Counted from the stretch's first letter, positions 12,887-24,370 are shown. The stretch: 64,000 bases of DNA from Durusdinium trenchii (GCA_963970005.1 CAXAMN010015224.1:500910-564909); one strand, 5' to 3'. Program-made: numbers and translations. The notes: a model not told the origin generated them from the sequence alone.

Positions 12887-13040
12887 AGACATCCCACGCG
12901 GCGCTAGCTTCGGTTTCTGCCGTGCAATGCTTCCGGTGAACGGAGCCCGTCGGTGACGAAGCCACCGGTGGAATGGGCACCTGAAGGTGCCCAGCCCATG
13001 ACATGAAGGAGCTCTCGGAAAAAGACCGCGTGGGATGTCT
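12887..13040. repeat. Structured inverted-repeat segment
   Basis: AGACATCCCACGCGG at 12887-12901 is exactly complementary to 13026-13040. Inside lies a perfect hairpin, GGGCACCTGAAGGTGCCC, at 12975-12992, and a CACCGGTG palindrome precedes it. The segment is more GC-rich than its surroundings. It could be a non-autonomous element or a structured RNA region; no coding frame explains it. Confidence 0.6.
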
Positions 13041-13319
13041 CGCCTTGATGTCTCTCTGATTCAGGGAGCCGGACCGATGAACATGACTTCTAGGATGGCC
13101 ACAAGAAAAATGGAACAGCCGCTGTCTTGTTGGTCTTCAGCATGTCCTCATGTCCTCTGAATGGGCCTGTGGTGATGATACAAATACTTCATGCCAATCA
13201 TGCCACGCGACAATATTTGGCAAAACGTGAACGCTCCACCACCCTGCGACTCCTTGTTGATGATCTGGACTTTTAAGCAAGCACAAAGAGGCAGGAACAC
13301 AGAACTCAGCAAAACAAAA

Positions 13320-13476
13320 CTCTGAGCCAACAGAACTCAGCGAGCTGCGCCTCTGCCTCTACGGTTTTCTTCCATCTGTCCAAAGTCCAGTTTGCAGCGC
13401 GATGGGTCGCACTCACAATGTGAATGATCTCCCAGTGGACCGTCAGCTCGGCCCAACATTTGGCATGGTCGGCAAC
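13320..13476 (-). CDS. Candidate exon, unknown product
   Basis: After the acceptor-like TTGTCGTCAG the frame reads VADHAKCWAELTVHWEII, then ANWTLDRWKKTVEAEAQL, which has the tryptophan, charge and helix pattern of real protein. The 3' limit is unsettled; the frame stays open to 13306. A second coding-like frame further upstream (13480-13669, containing EILKLACRRFQLIVTVRG) may be a separate exon of the same gene. The product is not recognised. Confidence 0.45.
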
Positions 13477-13679
13477 CTGACGACAACTCGATCGCCATCG
13501 AGGCATTCAATCGCCGCAATCGATTGCCGTGTCCTTCACAAGTGATCCACAACTTGGATAATACTCCAATCTCGACTTGTTGGGCGGCTCCTCCTCCAGG
13601 GGCCCCTCTCACTGTGACAATCAGCTGGAACCTCCGACAGGCCAATTTAAGAATTTCAACTCCATGCAAGTTTGCCGGG

Positions 13680-14960
13680 TCAAGCTCATTGTAGTGCCCC
13701 AGCTTGCCCCCAGCTTGCCCACGAACTGGGCCTTCATGATGATGTGAGACCCTTGCCCTTATGCAGTGGCCAAAATGTACCTGTCACTGTCATGGTTAAG
13801 CAATGGAGGCAAAAGAACGTCACACATAAACCCGCTTGCCTTCAGCCAGAACCAGGTTCTCAAAGTGAGGAGACAACCCATGTCATCATGGGAGTCTTCT
13901 ACATCCAAAAAGCTCCAGCGAAACAGTTGGACCAAGAACCCCCCTCACATTGAAGGCCAGTTCTTGTCCCCCGTAGCGAAAGACCTTCAGAATCATGTAA
14001 ACACAGGGTGTCTCCCTATCCCTAACACTTCATGTCTCAAACACTCCATGTCTGTCATATGTGCCTACATTGACCTCTCAAACCACCCCAATTTATCTGC
14101 AGTTAAATATACCAGTGCCATGGAGTGCTAGTAGCACAATTGTCCATACATACATGCAACCCGTTTGAGGCATCTCCCACATAATTGAGTTGTATGAGAA
14201 ATGAGCAAATACTTCTCGAAGTGTCACAATCGATGTTTATATTATACCCTTTCCCACCTCTCTTTTCCAATATTGTGGTGCATTTATTAGTCTATCACTG
14301 CACTTCTTAACTTCTTTTTACACCCCACTCTATTTGCGTATGTGCTGTTACTATACCATGTGGTTTGGCGCTCCCCTATCTCTTCCTCGTGCCTCGGCCA
14401 GCGGCCACGCGCTCCACACTCACACGTGACTGGCCGGCGGAGCGAGGACACAACTCACCGGTGCTGATGCGTGTGGTGGAGATGATGCCATCAAAAGACT
14501 TAAATGATGGCATCAGCAATCTACTTGTATGTTCAATCACAGTCTCTTGTTCAGTCTACGGATTGAAGCCATTCTTGAGTGCACGAAGCTCGAGGGGTTG
14601 TTGCTACAGTGCTAAGACACCTGGTCGGTACTTCTGCGGTACCCAGTGCCTGGCTGAACTGTAAACTCGTCGTGGTTTACTTTGTCATGTTCAACTTGCA
14701 ACGCATCGTATGTTCACAAGAGAACAAGACCTCTCCATCGCATGTTCCATGTTTTTTTTGCAAAATATGTACCTCACTTTCTTGCAAAGAACAGCAAGTT
14801 GAGAAGTCATCTCAAGCATATCAATGACATGGCTTGAGAACAAATATCAACGTAGTACCAACATGCAGCTATTTCATTCCACAGCAGAATCTCCCCGAAT
14901 CCAAATTTTCACTTGTCCCCCTCCGTCTATTGGACTCGAGCACCCAAGACCAACCTTTTG
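13680..14960. other. Non-coding stretch, no supported gene
   Basis: Plus and minus frames here are short, with low complexity or Ser/Thr/His-rich composition, and have no convincing splice context. Nothing further was recognised. Confidence 0.4.
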
Positions 14961-14964
14961 TCAC

Positions 14965-15114
14965 CTGTTTGAGGGGCGTTGAAGACCTGAAGGCTTCTTT
15001 CTCCGCAACTCCCCGTCATATCCACAGGTCTCATCCAGCGTCTCCAGCTCTGATGAGAGCCGGGAGCTGCGCAGGTCAGATTTGTGGGTTCCATCCGCGT
15101 GAGTTTCAGAAGGC
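14965..15114 (-). CDS. Exon of unknown gene (pairs with 15311-15429)
   Basis: The exon is flanked by a pyrimidine-rich acceptor (CTTTTTCACTAG) and a good GT donor (AAACAG followed by GTGACA), 150 nt in all. It encodes a polar, charged segment (SETHADGTHKSDLRSSRLSS, then ELETLDETCGYDGELRRKK). The upstream candidate exon ends in phase 2 at a GT donor and this exon begins by supplying the single missing base, so the junction reads through as Arg between VPL and PSETH. No family is recognised. Confidence 0.6.
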
Positions 15115-15310
15115 CTAGTGAAAAAGAGTTTCAGAACACTTTGCCCGTCTCCCTTGTGACTCAAACGGCGAGGCTGAGCCTCGACCCGCCAACAAGAGTC
15201 TGCGGGTCGAAGACTCGAAAAAGGCGGTTCTGTGTCAAAAGAAGGCAGGACAGGGCCGCAATGACAAAAGTAAGCCTAATGTAGACTCTTGAGTAAATGC
15301 AGTCCTTGAC

Positions 15311-15429
15311 CTCAAAGGCACCAGCTGATCTCCAAGTTGAAGGTTGGCTTTCCGGTCCCATGAAGAAACATGAAGAATTCCAAAACAACAATGTTCATCC
15401 CAACGCTTTCGCCTTCGGCCTTTCATCAT
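15311..15429 (-). CDS. Upstream exon of the same unknown gene
   Basis: The frame contains a basic start (MMKGRRRKRWDEHCC) and ends in DRKANLQLGDQLVPL before a GT donor (TTTGAG followed by GTCAAG). Its phase agrees with the exon at 14965-15114 across a 196-nt intron. The ATG pair at about 15424-15429 may be the true start, but an acceptor further upstream cannot be excluded. Unknown product. Confidence 0.5.
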
Positions 15430-16970
15430 GTTTTGTCTTGACCCCAATAGGCCAGCAATGGACAAATCAATCGACCACCCTTCGAATGACCCATCCATTG
15501 ACAAATCAATCAATCACCAACCTTCTCACTGTACTTGATGGTCAAGTATTGGAGGAGCTCCGTTTCCAAGGACTTGCTCCCCTCCTGTGCCGGACAGCCG
15601 AAATACCTGGACTGCTCTGTCAACTCCAAGCCTTGGGAAGTCTTGCGAGTATATACTTCCCTTCTGTAATAATCAATCGAAATATATTACTAATTGACAA
15701 TTACGTACCAATTTCCAAACTTCCTTGATTGTAATTACTATTTCCTACTATAGCTAAACATAACTAAACTTCTCTTCTATTAAGATTTCCCCCAGCATGA
15801 CACTAGCTGTGTTCTGATCAAATTCCTAGCTCCAGCAGCTGGCATTCTTGACTTGGACAATTTTCTGGGTTCAAAGTGCACCAAATCAGAAGCTGTTGAA
15901 GGGACCCTCTGTGACAGGCGACGCTGGGTCGCCGGGCCAGGCTGATCAGGGATTGCAGTAACTTGTAGCCATCAGCTCTAGTACATCTGTTTTCCTCTGA
16001 GTTTCAAGTTTGCGTCGAGGAATGGTACTCAGTTCCCTATTGGTTGGATGAAAGTCCTCCAGTCAAAAAGGAATACACTCCGACAAACACATCACATGGG
16101 CGTAGAAAGCTTCCTAATTATTCCTAAAGTACCTAAAGAAAAGTAGTCTTTTGATGGATCATTTTCCACTTCCATGTGATGTGAGAGTGTAAAACAACTC
16201 TCACAACCCAATGTCTCATGGCGGTGGAAATCACTCGAATGACAAACATCTTTCAATCGACCATAGACCAATAGGTGTCCCTCGAGATTGAATCCTCTCA
16301 CAAGCGACTCTAGCCGCAGCCTCATACCCAATGCATGAATCAACTCAAAATCCTCACAAAAAAAAAGTCTCAGTCACATCACCGAGTCTGTGTTCTACAC
16401 CACTTCGACTACTAAACCAGCTATAACATGCTATAACCAGCTTACTTCAGAGCCCACGTGAACGTATACACTTTCGTCCGGCCTGTCGTGGGGCATACTC
16501 TGCATGGCCACCCTCCGAGGGCCACACCTGGAGTGAGCGGGAAGACCAGCTGGAAGGTTCGACATACTTTCAACCGGGATCTACAAGTTATTGACATAAT
16601 CCCGGGAGAAACACCACCTGATTCAGTGGAAAACCACATACGAACATTTCTCATACACTCAATGTGACTGCTGCTGCCACCTCCTGGACTCGGCACGTAT
16701 TGCACGTATGCACATTCATCGTCCGTACTCGGAGTCATGCCATGCCGTGTCACTGTTGGCCCGTGTTACTCGGAGTGTCGCTGTGGTCCGAGAGTGCGGT
16801 CAGCGGACCCAGGTGGTCTCCGCCCACCAGGTGGTTTTCGCTTCGATCCCGGTCACTCGGCAGGTTGACGAGAAGAACATACTGAAAAGATCCTCGGGAA
16901 GCAACACCTTGTCATCGAAAGGCGAGCAGTAGCACCTATCCAAGGAACAAAGAAAAGCGTGGATCCATAG
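15430..16970. other. No firm gene; two weak coding signals
   Basis: On the plus strand 15547-15646 could be an exon (VLEELRFQGLAPLLCRTAEI), bounded by a possible AG and a GT. On the minus strand 16160-16343 contains LRLESLVRGFNLEGHLLVYG. Neither is supported on both sides by splice signals. Nothing else was seen. Confidence 0.35.
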
Positions 16971-17027
16971 TTAGACAAGCAGGCATCTTCTTCTCGTGCT
17001 CTCTCTTCTCCAAGCTGAGCATGAAAA

Positions 17028-17205
17028 TCAGGTGCTGTGAGTCTGTCTACTTCTCTGACGTGATTCTCTTCTCTCGAGATTTCTGTATTGCTCCAGGTGG
17101 TCAACTATCCATTCAATGCTAGTATCTTCTTTTCTTAGTTGGAAAGCACGTGCAAATGGGGCTCCCCAGCCACCGAACTGTTGCCCGGGTTCCTCTTCCT
17201 CCAAC
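17028..17205 (-). CDS. Exon of unknown acidic protein
   Basis: After the acceptor CCATAG the frame reads LEEEEPGQQFGGWGAPFARA, FQLRKEDTSIEWIVDHLEQY and on to a TGA at 17028-17030. The first base completes a Thr codon from the exon at 17284-17348. From about 17100 the next frame over also looks coded (EISREENHVREVDRLTAPDF, then HAQLGEERAREEDACL), so the end of this exon is ambiguous: an alternative end, a frameshift or an unseen splice are all possible. No family is recognised. Confidence 0.6.
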
Positions 17206-17283
17206 CTATGGAAGCCAAATTTGTCGTGTCTGATGGAAAGCCTTGTGTATTTTCAGGGTATGTCTTGTTTGGGGGGTTCTTGC

Positions 17284-17348
17284 GTCTCTAGGAAGGTGAA
17301 AAGGTCTTCCAGGTCTTCTGGCAATTTCCAATCGTTGGAAGAAAAGAT
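17284..17348 (-). CDS. Exon of the same unknown gene, GC donor
   Basis: The pyrimidine-rich TTCTTAG acceptor starts a 65-nt exon that encodes IFSSNDWKLPEDLEDLFTFL. The best join to the next exon uses a GC donor (GAGAC followed by GCAAGA): the phase then matches and the product reads FTFLETLEEEEPGQQFGGWG. A coding-like stretch upstream at 17440-17505 (FEDEQLLDLIAEARRHLHS) may be the preceding exon, but its donor is not clear. Confidence 0.6.
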
Positions 17349-17519
17349 CTAAGAAGAGTCCATGCAAAAACACTTCACGGACACGGAGTCTGCATAATAG
17401 AAGCCTGCAATCCAGTGGTTCACTCCAGCAGTGAAAGCGCTTTTGTGATCCTGAATGCAAATGCCGTCTGGCTTCTGCAATCAAATCCAAAAGCTGCTCG
17501 TCTTCAAAGCATGTTCGGA

Positions 17520-19400
17520 GTCAATCCGTGGCACTCCAGTCACAAAGCCTTTCCAATAGATGCATGGTTACTCAGGAGGACAAAATGACACATCGTCAAC
17601 ACGTGCCAACGGGCCACCGCAATGAAGTTGTCCGAATCCTTCCACTCGTCTCCAGTCATCACTGGTAGTACGCAATGCTGTGGTGAATTGCAAGGATGGT
17701 GCGTGCCAACGGGCCGAGTCATCTGACCTGTTCAGGTCCCAGTGACCATGGATGCCGGCAGCATTCGTCAGATGTGTGCTCATCGTGAGTCACCCAACCA
17801 CTTGTTGCAGCACTCAACCATGAGTGGGTCAAAGCGAGCTCCAGCAACACAATCGTTTTCACTCTTCAGGATTGCCCTGTCCACACGCGACACCATACAC
17901 GGTGACCATGCGCAAAAAAAGAATTCCCTTCAAGGGGCTCGATGCAAAGCGTAGTGACCTAGTGTACAGGTTGCAGCTGTATCCTCATACCCCCTACTGA
18001 GAAGGTTTTCGTGCAAGCGAGGAACTTCATGTATAGTCCTGGAAATGCTTGAGGCACCTCAAGCATTAAAAAAACCTCGCATATTATTCATCAGAATCCA
18101 ATTTATCGATGTGGATCTCCACTGGATCAAAACGAAGTCAGCCATCGAAAACGAATCCTAATCCTACTAGAGTTTCAGGCGTGCTGCCATAGAACCTGAA
18201 TCAACGCAATTGGTACAATAAAAGAAAAATGACATGCAAAAATAGATATGCCCAATACAACGGGCAAGAAACAGCCTCACTCGGCTCACTCAGAACTCCA
18301 ATCTCCCCCCGGCCTCGTAATCCCCCTGGGCACCGACCGTCAAAAAGGCTTCGCCTCGGTCCGATCGGAGCTTCAAAGGGTCATGCAACTCATGTGCGAC
18401 TTGCGACAATGACCATCCAAGCAACGCAACCAACCTATCCACCAGTCACCCAAACCTGGGACGGTCATGCTTCTTCAACCAGCCCCCTGTGGAATACACG
18501 CCATGAAAAAGCGGGCCCGCGTCGAATAGCCTTCCCAAGCACCAACAGGGGGATCCAATCTCGTGTTTGTTGAATGGTGGGATGGTAGAGGACATCGGGA
18601 TCTCCTCTTCACAAAGCTGGGTGAAACCCAAATCCCACTGAGACCTGGGCCGCAATTGCAGCCATTCCACCCGACAAACAAATATTGCTGCTTGCGGCGC
18701 GATGCATGGCACCCCAAAGTACAGTGCAGTGGAGCCATGGTGGAACTATGGTGGAACCATTGTGGTTGCGGTTGCACCAGATGCACCATGATCCGAGTTT
18801 TTTTCATACGCCCTAAACTACGGGTGTCGTCTTTCAGCCACCGATAGTCTAGTCCTAAATCTGTCAAAGGCAAAGGAATAGAATGGGACCGTTGGAGTCT
18901 GATTGTGAACTTGGTCTGCTGATTATGGAAGTCCTTGTGAACTTGTTGTGGCCCTTCACCTAAAACATGAACACAGAGGAAACCTCCAAGACTCGTCAAA
19001 AAGATATGACTTACACCCATGAAAAATATGATTTGACTCCACACCCGGACGTACCCTCGGACTTTAAGGTGGAGGGCGAATATTGAACTTAGAATATTGC
19101 GCCCGCCGAACGCAAAACGCCGCGTTCTCAACGTGAGTCCTGAACGCACAGGGGCTATCATCTGGGCATTTTTCTAAGTATTTGGAAATATTTGGAAAAA
19201 GGATGGAGCAAGGTCCAATAGGTTCCTTTTCAATCCCTTGGAAAAAGGATTGGCAGAGTGGTCCCAAAGTCTTGGAATCCATTTTTCCAGGGGTGAAAAC
19301 GGAATCTGGGATTTAACACGCCTTGGTGCCGGTCAGCAATTATCACTGGGAGGCAGAGCCGACTTTGTCATGGGTGGTGGAACGTACAAGGTCAAACGGC
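17520..19400. other. No firm gene; one long unassigned frame
   Basis: A 228-codon minus frame spans 18475-19161. It contains a hydrophobic patch near its start but no splice context, no family resemblance and no clear codon bias, so it is recorded only as an open frame. A minus frame at 17568-17783 has a protein-like tail (DDWRRVEGFGQLHCGGPLAR). Neither is called. Confidence 0.3.
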
Positions 19401-19405
19401 CCGCT

Positions 19406-19446
19406 GCGTTCAGAACACAAGTTTTTGAAACGCAAGTTCTGAACGC
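19406..19446. repeat. Perfect 11-bp stem hairpin
   Basis: GCGTTCAGAAC at 19406-19416 pairs with GTTCTGAACGC at 19436-19446 around a 19-base loop that itself contains AAACGC. Similar words (AACGC, GTTCTCAACG, CCTGAACGC) occur about 300 bases earlier, at 19105-19150. Confidence 0.6.
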
Positions 19447-19706
19447 CAAAGCGTTTCCTTAGTGTGAACGATAGCGGCGGTCAAGCACGCGCTCCCGCAC
19501 AAAACTCAAATGATGCAAAACAGCATTGTCTTCGGCAACGTTGGCTCCAACCGGCCAACCCATGGTTTTCGGCAAACTATAACGATCAATCGGCACATTG
19601 AAACGAGTCGAGGAAAAGGCCGAACATTCCCATGTCAAGTGGCACCGCTCTATTTCGAGCTCCTCCCCAAGGCCTCCACGCTCCACGGCGCTCTCGGCTA
19701 CCGGAC

Positions 19707-19749
19707 CGAGCCCAGTGCCGGCGCCAATGACCGCGATGGGCGCGCCGTG
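19707..19749 (-). CDS. Short exon with GxGxxG motif (glucokinase- or SDR-like)
   Basis: Between an acceptor (CGCTCAG) and a GT donor (GGGCTCG followed by GTCCGG) lie 43 nt encoding HGAPIAVIGAGTGLG. A hydrophobic strand followed by GAGTGLG is typical of the ATP-binding loop of bacterial-type glucokinases and also resembles the glycine-rich loop of short-chain dehydrogenases. No second motif of either family was found nearby, so the assignment is tentative. The same frame stays open downstream to 19459. Confidence 0.3.
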
Positions 19750-19759
19750 CTGAGCGGAG

Positions 19760-20950
19760 TGCGAACGACCCAAAAACATGGAAAAGCCTCGGTGTTCCTA
19801 GGGGTTCAAACAACCAAACACCAAGGGAATGACTAGCGTATGGGACACAAGAGCTGAACTTTGGTGAGTCTGAATTACACAGGGAAGCAGTTGGATCAGT
19901 TGGTGGGAGACTGAGTCAATGGACCTACATTGAATTCCTTTGTTGTCGTGTTTCTGGAATTTCCCTACAAATTACACCATTGGCCTCAACAACTAGGGGC
20001 TTGGGAGTTGAAAGTGTTTGGGTGGGATGTTCACGTCTTCACCAGTCATGCAGTGATGGAAGATCCAAATCGATTCACTCAAACAGAGCGGTTCCCGCTG
20101 CAAACCGATAGTTGAAGGAAGAAATCCTACAGCACCTGGAGAAAAACCATTCCCCAACTAGTGGGATGTGATCCACAATAATTCGTTGTTCAAACGCACG
20201 AGTCGTGCCTTTGGGCTGCCTATTGGCCTTCCTCCCCACTTCCTTTGGGCGGCTCCCCGTCATCGATGCTTGCTGGTGTACAGCGGATCACCCAAATCTT
20301 CACCTCAAGATGGGTCAGGTTCCCTCAAACCCGAGCCCTGGTCCATATTAGCTTGACCGGTGTCTAGGCATTTCAACCTTTTGACCCCCCAACCTTCACA
20401 TTTGTACTACAGCAGGACAGCTCAGAAATCCACTGAAAGCGACGGCAAACGCAGCGGATTCCGGGCCTTAATGGGTGCGTCTTGCAAGATCTCACAGTCC
20501 TGAACGGCAGAATGCAAATGGGTTTGTATTTGAATGGGGGCACCTCCAACCAATTGATTTCGTTGAGATTCTCAGGTCCCAGAAGTCTTTTGGGAGTCTC
20601 CCTATTCTAGTACACACCCAAATATACAAATCTTTCAGAAAAGCCTGGCTGCTTGGTGTGACACTCTGACATTGATGAGTTCAAGCTGGTTTCGTTGATC
20701 TGGAATGACTTCACCCAAGATACAAATCTGCTTATATACTGTATACATATAAATAGTAAATACATGGGAACTTGATGGCATTTTACTTCAAGGAAATGAT
20801 CCTTAAAGGCAGAATGCAAGTGGCATGCACGTAGGCAAATGCTGCCCTGAGTGACCTTCAGCCACCACTTGATGGCTCAAGTACAAAAACCAGAAAACAG
20901 AATGACATCCTGAGCTAGAAGCTTTTCAACTGCTTCTTTCGCGGAACTAC
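19760..20950. other. Non-coding stretch, no supported gene
   Basis: Open frames are short and without splice support. At 20866-20888 a GCCACC and TGGCTCAAG combination recalls the end of the dinoflagellate spliced leader but does not match it. Confidence 0.4.
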
Positions 20951-20957
20951 AACTTCA

Positions 20958-21150
20958 CTTGAACTCCCCCGTCTCCCGCGAAAACAGGTGCGCCAAGTTT
21001 GCCCGTGAAGCTCCCCAAAGTGGCCAACTATCCCGCCCGTTTAAGCGGCCCACAAACAAACCGACAGGGTTCGGTCCTTCTTGGGGTTCAATGTGAGGAT
21101 TCCATAGCCCTGCGCCACGAAGTCCTGGGTCGTTCTCCGGTCGCCCGCGA
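20958..21150 (-). CDS. Candidate CpG-rich exon, unknown product
   Basis: A minus frame without an internal methionine reads RGAGLWNPHIEPQEGPNPVG, then FVGRLNGRDSWPLWGASRAN, and ends near a GT donor (TTCAA followed by GTGAAG) or at the TGA that overlaps it. GC-rich third positions and tryptophan spacing suggest coding. A second minus frame is also open, so the frame is not certain. The product is unknown. Confidence 0.4.
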
Positions 21151-21159
21151 GGAGCGGGC

Positions 21160-21795
21160 CGGGTCGAAAAAAGGAGACTCTGAACCTGGTGGGTCAGTGG
21201 TCTCAGTGGTCAGTGTCGGAATGAAAGAAGCTCCAAACACGGAAGCCTCGAAAGTGTGTGGGGGAGCTGTGAATGTTTCTGCACCACTTGACAACCTGAA
21301 CTTGTGTACAAACACTACGCGTAGAACAGTTCACAATTCTCAGGTGCGGTGTAGCATGTTGTTTGATTGTAAAAAAGAAACCAATACGGCCATGATTTGG
21401 TGGAACCAATTAATATCAATAAACTACATTTACCATATTATCTTGCTATAGTTCAACTCTGACTTTGACCATTCTTGTAATGTCGCGACGTTGATGGACA
21501 AACCCCCCTCCCCCACCTACCTGGTGCGTTCAGCCATGGGAGCCGCGCGCGAGCAATAGCCTAGTTGCTCCCACCGCTGGCATAAACATTTCAAAATTCC
21601 TGACTCAGGGATTCCTTGTGAAATGCTACCCGCTACCCTTGAACACAATTGAATCGCCTGAACACCTCCTGCCAGGACATTTTGTTTCAAATTTCTCCAC
21701 CCACAGTGCCACATCCGCTTTTCCGGACTAATCATCATCGATCCCTCAGTCCCCTCAGTCCCAGCCTCTGTCGAAGCTGTTTATCTATGTCTCTT
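21160..21795. other. Non-coding stretch, no supported gene
   Basis: The remaining frames on both strands are short or Ser/Thr-rich. No feature was recognised. Confidence 0.35.
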
Positions 21796-21798
21796 CAC

Positions 21799-21892
21799 GT
21801 TCTCCGGAGGCGAACAACGTCGACCACTCTTCTGTTCGTTCTTCGAAGAGCGCGCGGCTCTCTTGCTCGGCACCGGCTCCACCATGGAGCCA
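21799..21892 (-). CDS. Candidate exon, acidic unknown product
   Basis: The frame follows an acceptor (GGTGCTCAG) and ends at a GT donor (GAGAAC followed by GTGAAG), 94 nt. The residues ESRALFEERTEEWSTLFASG form a charged amphipathic helix. An overlapping minus frame that is basic and serine-rich (SKRAARSSKNEQKSGRR) is an alternative reading. Unknown function. Confidence 0.4.
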
Positions 21893-21899
21893 CTGAGCA

Positions 21900-22990
21900 C
21901 CAGGCGTTGATCAGCTCGACCCGCTGAATGCAAAAGGCCTGTCGATCGGCGCGCTGAAGAGCGCCCCAGACACGGGTGACCGGGCCAACTCATGGGTGAC
22001 CGGCCCAAGAACTCACCGGTGACCAATGTATGTGAACGATGCATACAACAACATGATGTTAGAGTATTTATAGCGCGGTCAAAGAGACGTCAATGTGATA
22101 CGCTAGCTTTGTGTACGATACTGATGCAAATCCTAGTCACAGGAGCCCAGTGAATGTTTTTGCAACAAGACCGACCTCAACCCACCAAAACTGCTCAACT
22201 TTGGCAGACTGGGCCTGGGCCCAGTGAATACTACAAGTCCAAACACTACCCAGTCCTGAGTCCTGCGCTCCTTAAGATTGAAGTGGGACAAATGCACAGA
22301 TTTTGACCCCTTCAAGAGTACGAACATGCCCAGTGAATGTCCGTATTCATCAGCCATAATCAGCCTGGATCCTGGATGGGGTGCATGTAGCAAACTCCAT
22401 TGTATGGTCTTTTTGGCCACATGACATGAAACGTTCACGTTCTCAAAAGAACCTCCCAAACGACCTGAGACCGTCCTGAGACGTCGGTGTGCAGCGAAAC
22501 TTCTTCAGCCAAAGGCGGGCTAGCTATACCAAACAGGACCAAACGTTTTGTAGAGGGATGGTACGACAAAGATCCACCTGTACTGAGAAACCTCGGGAAG
22601 GAAGAAACACCCCTCTGCTCCGTCCCGAAGCAGCAGGTGTTTGACATGTGAGGCTATTCCTCAGCACTTCATGAGCTTCAAATGCATGACAATCCATATT
22701 CATCCATGAAATTGTTACATAGATTACCACCATGGACATCATGGACTCCTGGACAATGTAGGTTTGACCTCAACTATAGGAAACTCGACCTTCAATCCAC
22801 CCGGACTGCATTAGGATCACTGCATTTCCTGGCCACTGAGCACCTCCGAGCGCGTGAGCGTCCACAACGACCAGCGCACGCGGTGCACGGACCGGCGCGG
22901 TGCATGAGCCTCTTCGATTTTGCGCCCACTAATCTCCCAACCTCAATGGAACAATGTCATGAAAATGTTAGCCAATGAATGCCAATTATA
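21900..22990. other. No firm gene; weak minus-strand coding signal
   Basis: Minus frames at 22143-22420 (MADEYGHSLGMFVLLKGSKS) and 22440-22610 (GGSLSYHPSTKRLVLFGIAS) have protein-like segments, the second faintly like a Kelch strand. I could not place splice sites for either and leave them uncalled. Confidence 0.3.
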
Positions 22991-22995
22991 TTTAC

Positions 22996-23094
22996 CTTGG
23001 GAGTCCAAGACCATCTTTAAAACGGTCTTTAGGTGATCCAAAAAGGAACTTCCTGTACTTGGGTGGTGCCGAAAATAGTCTTTGGATTGGACTT
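22996..23094 (-). CDS. Exon of unknown basic protein
   Basis: The exon lies between an acceptor (ATATATTCTAAG) and a canonical donor (CCCAAG followed by GTAAAT), 99 nt. It encodes SPIQRLFSAPPKYRKFLFGS and PKDRFKDGLGLP. Its first base completes a codon left open by the upstream candidate exon at 23185-23268 when that exon uses a GA donor, giving a Glu at the junction. Product not recognised. Confidence 0.55.
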
Positions 23095-23184
23095 CTTAGA
23101 ATATATATAGCCAAGGTCTCTTTGTTTGATCGTGTATGATAAAACTTAAAACATGTTTGCTTTTGTTTGAGAATAGCCAAGGTC

Positions 23185-23268
23185 TCTTTTGAGAATCGCC
23201 ATGTCCGGTCACGCATTGACAGGGCCAACGATGACCAAAGAGATCTGAGTTCGTCAAGCTTGGGAGTC
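23185..23268 (-). CDS. Upstream exon of the same unknown gene, GA donor
   Basis: After TCTGGGGCAG the frame reads TPKLDELRSLWSSLALSMRD RTWRFSK (shown in two pieces) and can end at AAAAGA followed by GACC, a GA donor. Only that choice keeps the phase with the exon at 22996-23094. The intron between repeats the words ATAGCCAAGGTCTCTTT twice. Unknown function. Confidence 0.45.
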
Positions 23269-23299
23269 CTGCCCCAGAATTGGCTTCGTTGGAAGTGGT

Positions 23300-24370
23300 A
23301 CGCCTTGGCATAAACAGAAATATGTTGTGCGTGCAAATGAGCTCCAGGCAAGGATCGTCAGTGTCCGGACCAAGGGTATAGGTAATTGACCAATCCGTTC
23401 CTGACCAACAAATTAATACACTTCTCCGCAATGCGTCTGCTTGTTCTTGGGTCTCCTATTGAAGGGTCATCAATTGAAGAAAGGGTTAGGATGAAACGTG
23501 AAAAGTTTGCGCTGTACTCCTTCTGTGCAGAATGATTTCTAGTGCACTTAGTGCTCCTGCCAGGTTTTTGAGGGGAAGTATTAAAACAAACAGGTTGAAT
23601 TCACCTCCACAAGGGGATGCCCGGTTATTGGCAGGCTACTCTTGTTGGATCCTGGTGGAGCAGCCCTAGTGACTCAGCTAGAGGTCACAGCACCAGAACA
23701 AACAACGAACAAATCATCGCAACTACAATGGGCCATAAGACTTAAGAAGCTGGACGCTAGGCTGCATCTTCATCACTTCCCCTGCCAAAACAAGCATGAC
23801 TGGCTGGGCCAGTCAGTAGCTATGGCCCATGGCCATCTGTGGCCCATGACTAGCTAAAAGCATAGGTCACGGTGCAGAGTATAGTGATCCCCAAATAGAT
23901 CGAAAGGTGTTGCAAATGTTTCCAATACATGTTGGGTGTTTTTTTCCGGCATGCAAAAGCAAACTTGGAGCAGCCCGGCCGAACGGGAAATCCGTGTGCT
24001 CTGGGCTCAAGAAACCTGGGCAAACCTGGGTTGGAATGAGCAAAATATGGCAAAATACTGAGAACAACTTCAATCAATCATTCTCCGCCGAGAGAATGGT
24101 TGACTTGTTTTGCAGCCTCTTTCCAGCAGTTCGGCATTGTGACTGGACTCGTCCATTTCCAAACCCCACACCCGGCAAATGCCACCCCCTTTTGCGTGAC
24201 AGGCACGGTTCAAACGGTGCGGTGTTTCGCACATCTTGTGCTTCGAGACAGGCCACAAAGCCCCTCTTGGGCATCACTATTCCATCTTAAAAGAAACGTT
24301 CAGAATACGTGTGTGTGTGTATATACAATCAATACTATAAACCTGATAATATACAATTATATACCCATAT
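23300..24370. other. Spacer, no supported gene
   Basis: This lies downstream of the last recognised RCC1-like exon. A minus frame near 23940-24020 (SKFAFACRKKTPNMYW) faintly recalls the repeat but lacks the TWG part and was not added. A GT/TA dinucleotide run is at 24308-24325. Confidence 0.35.

Noticed and set aside
18475-19161. 228-codon minus frame
   Set aside because: No splice context, domain or codon bias was found; a frame of this length can occur by chance in 64 kb over six frames.
20866-20888. Possible relic of the dinoflagellate spliced leader (TGGCTCAAG)
   Set aside because: Only the last nine bases match; the upstream part of the leader is not present.
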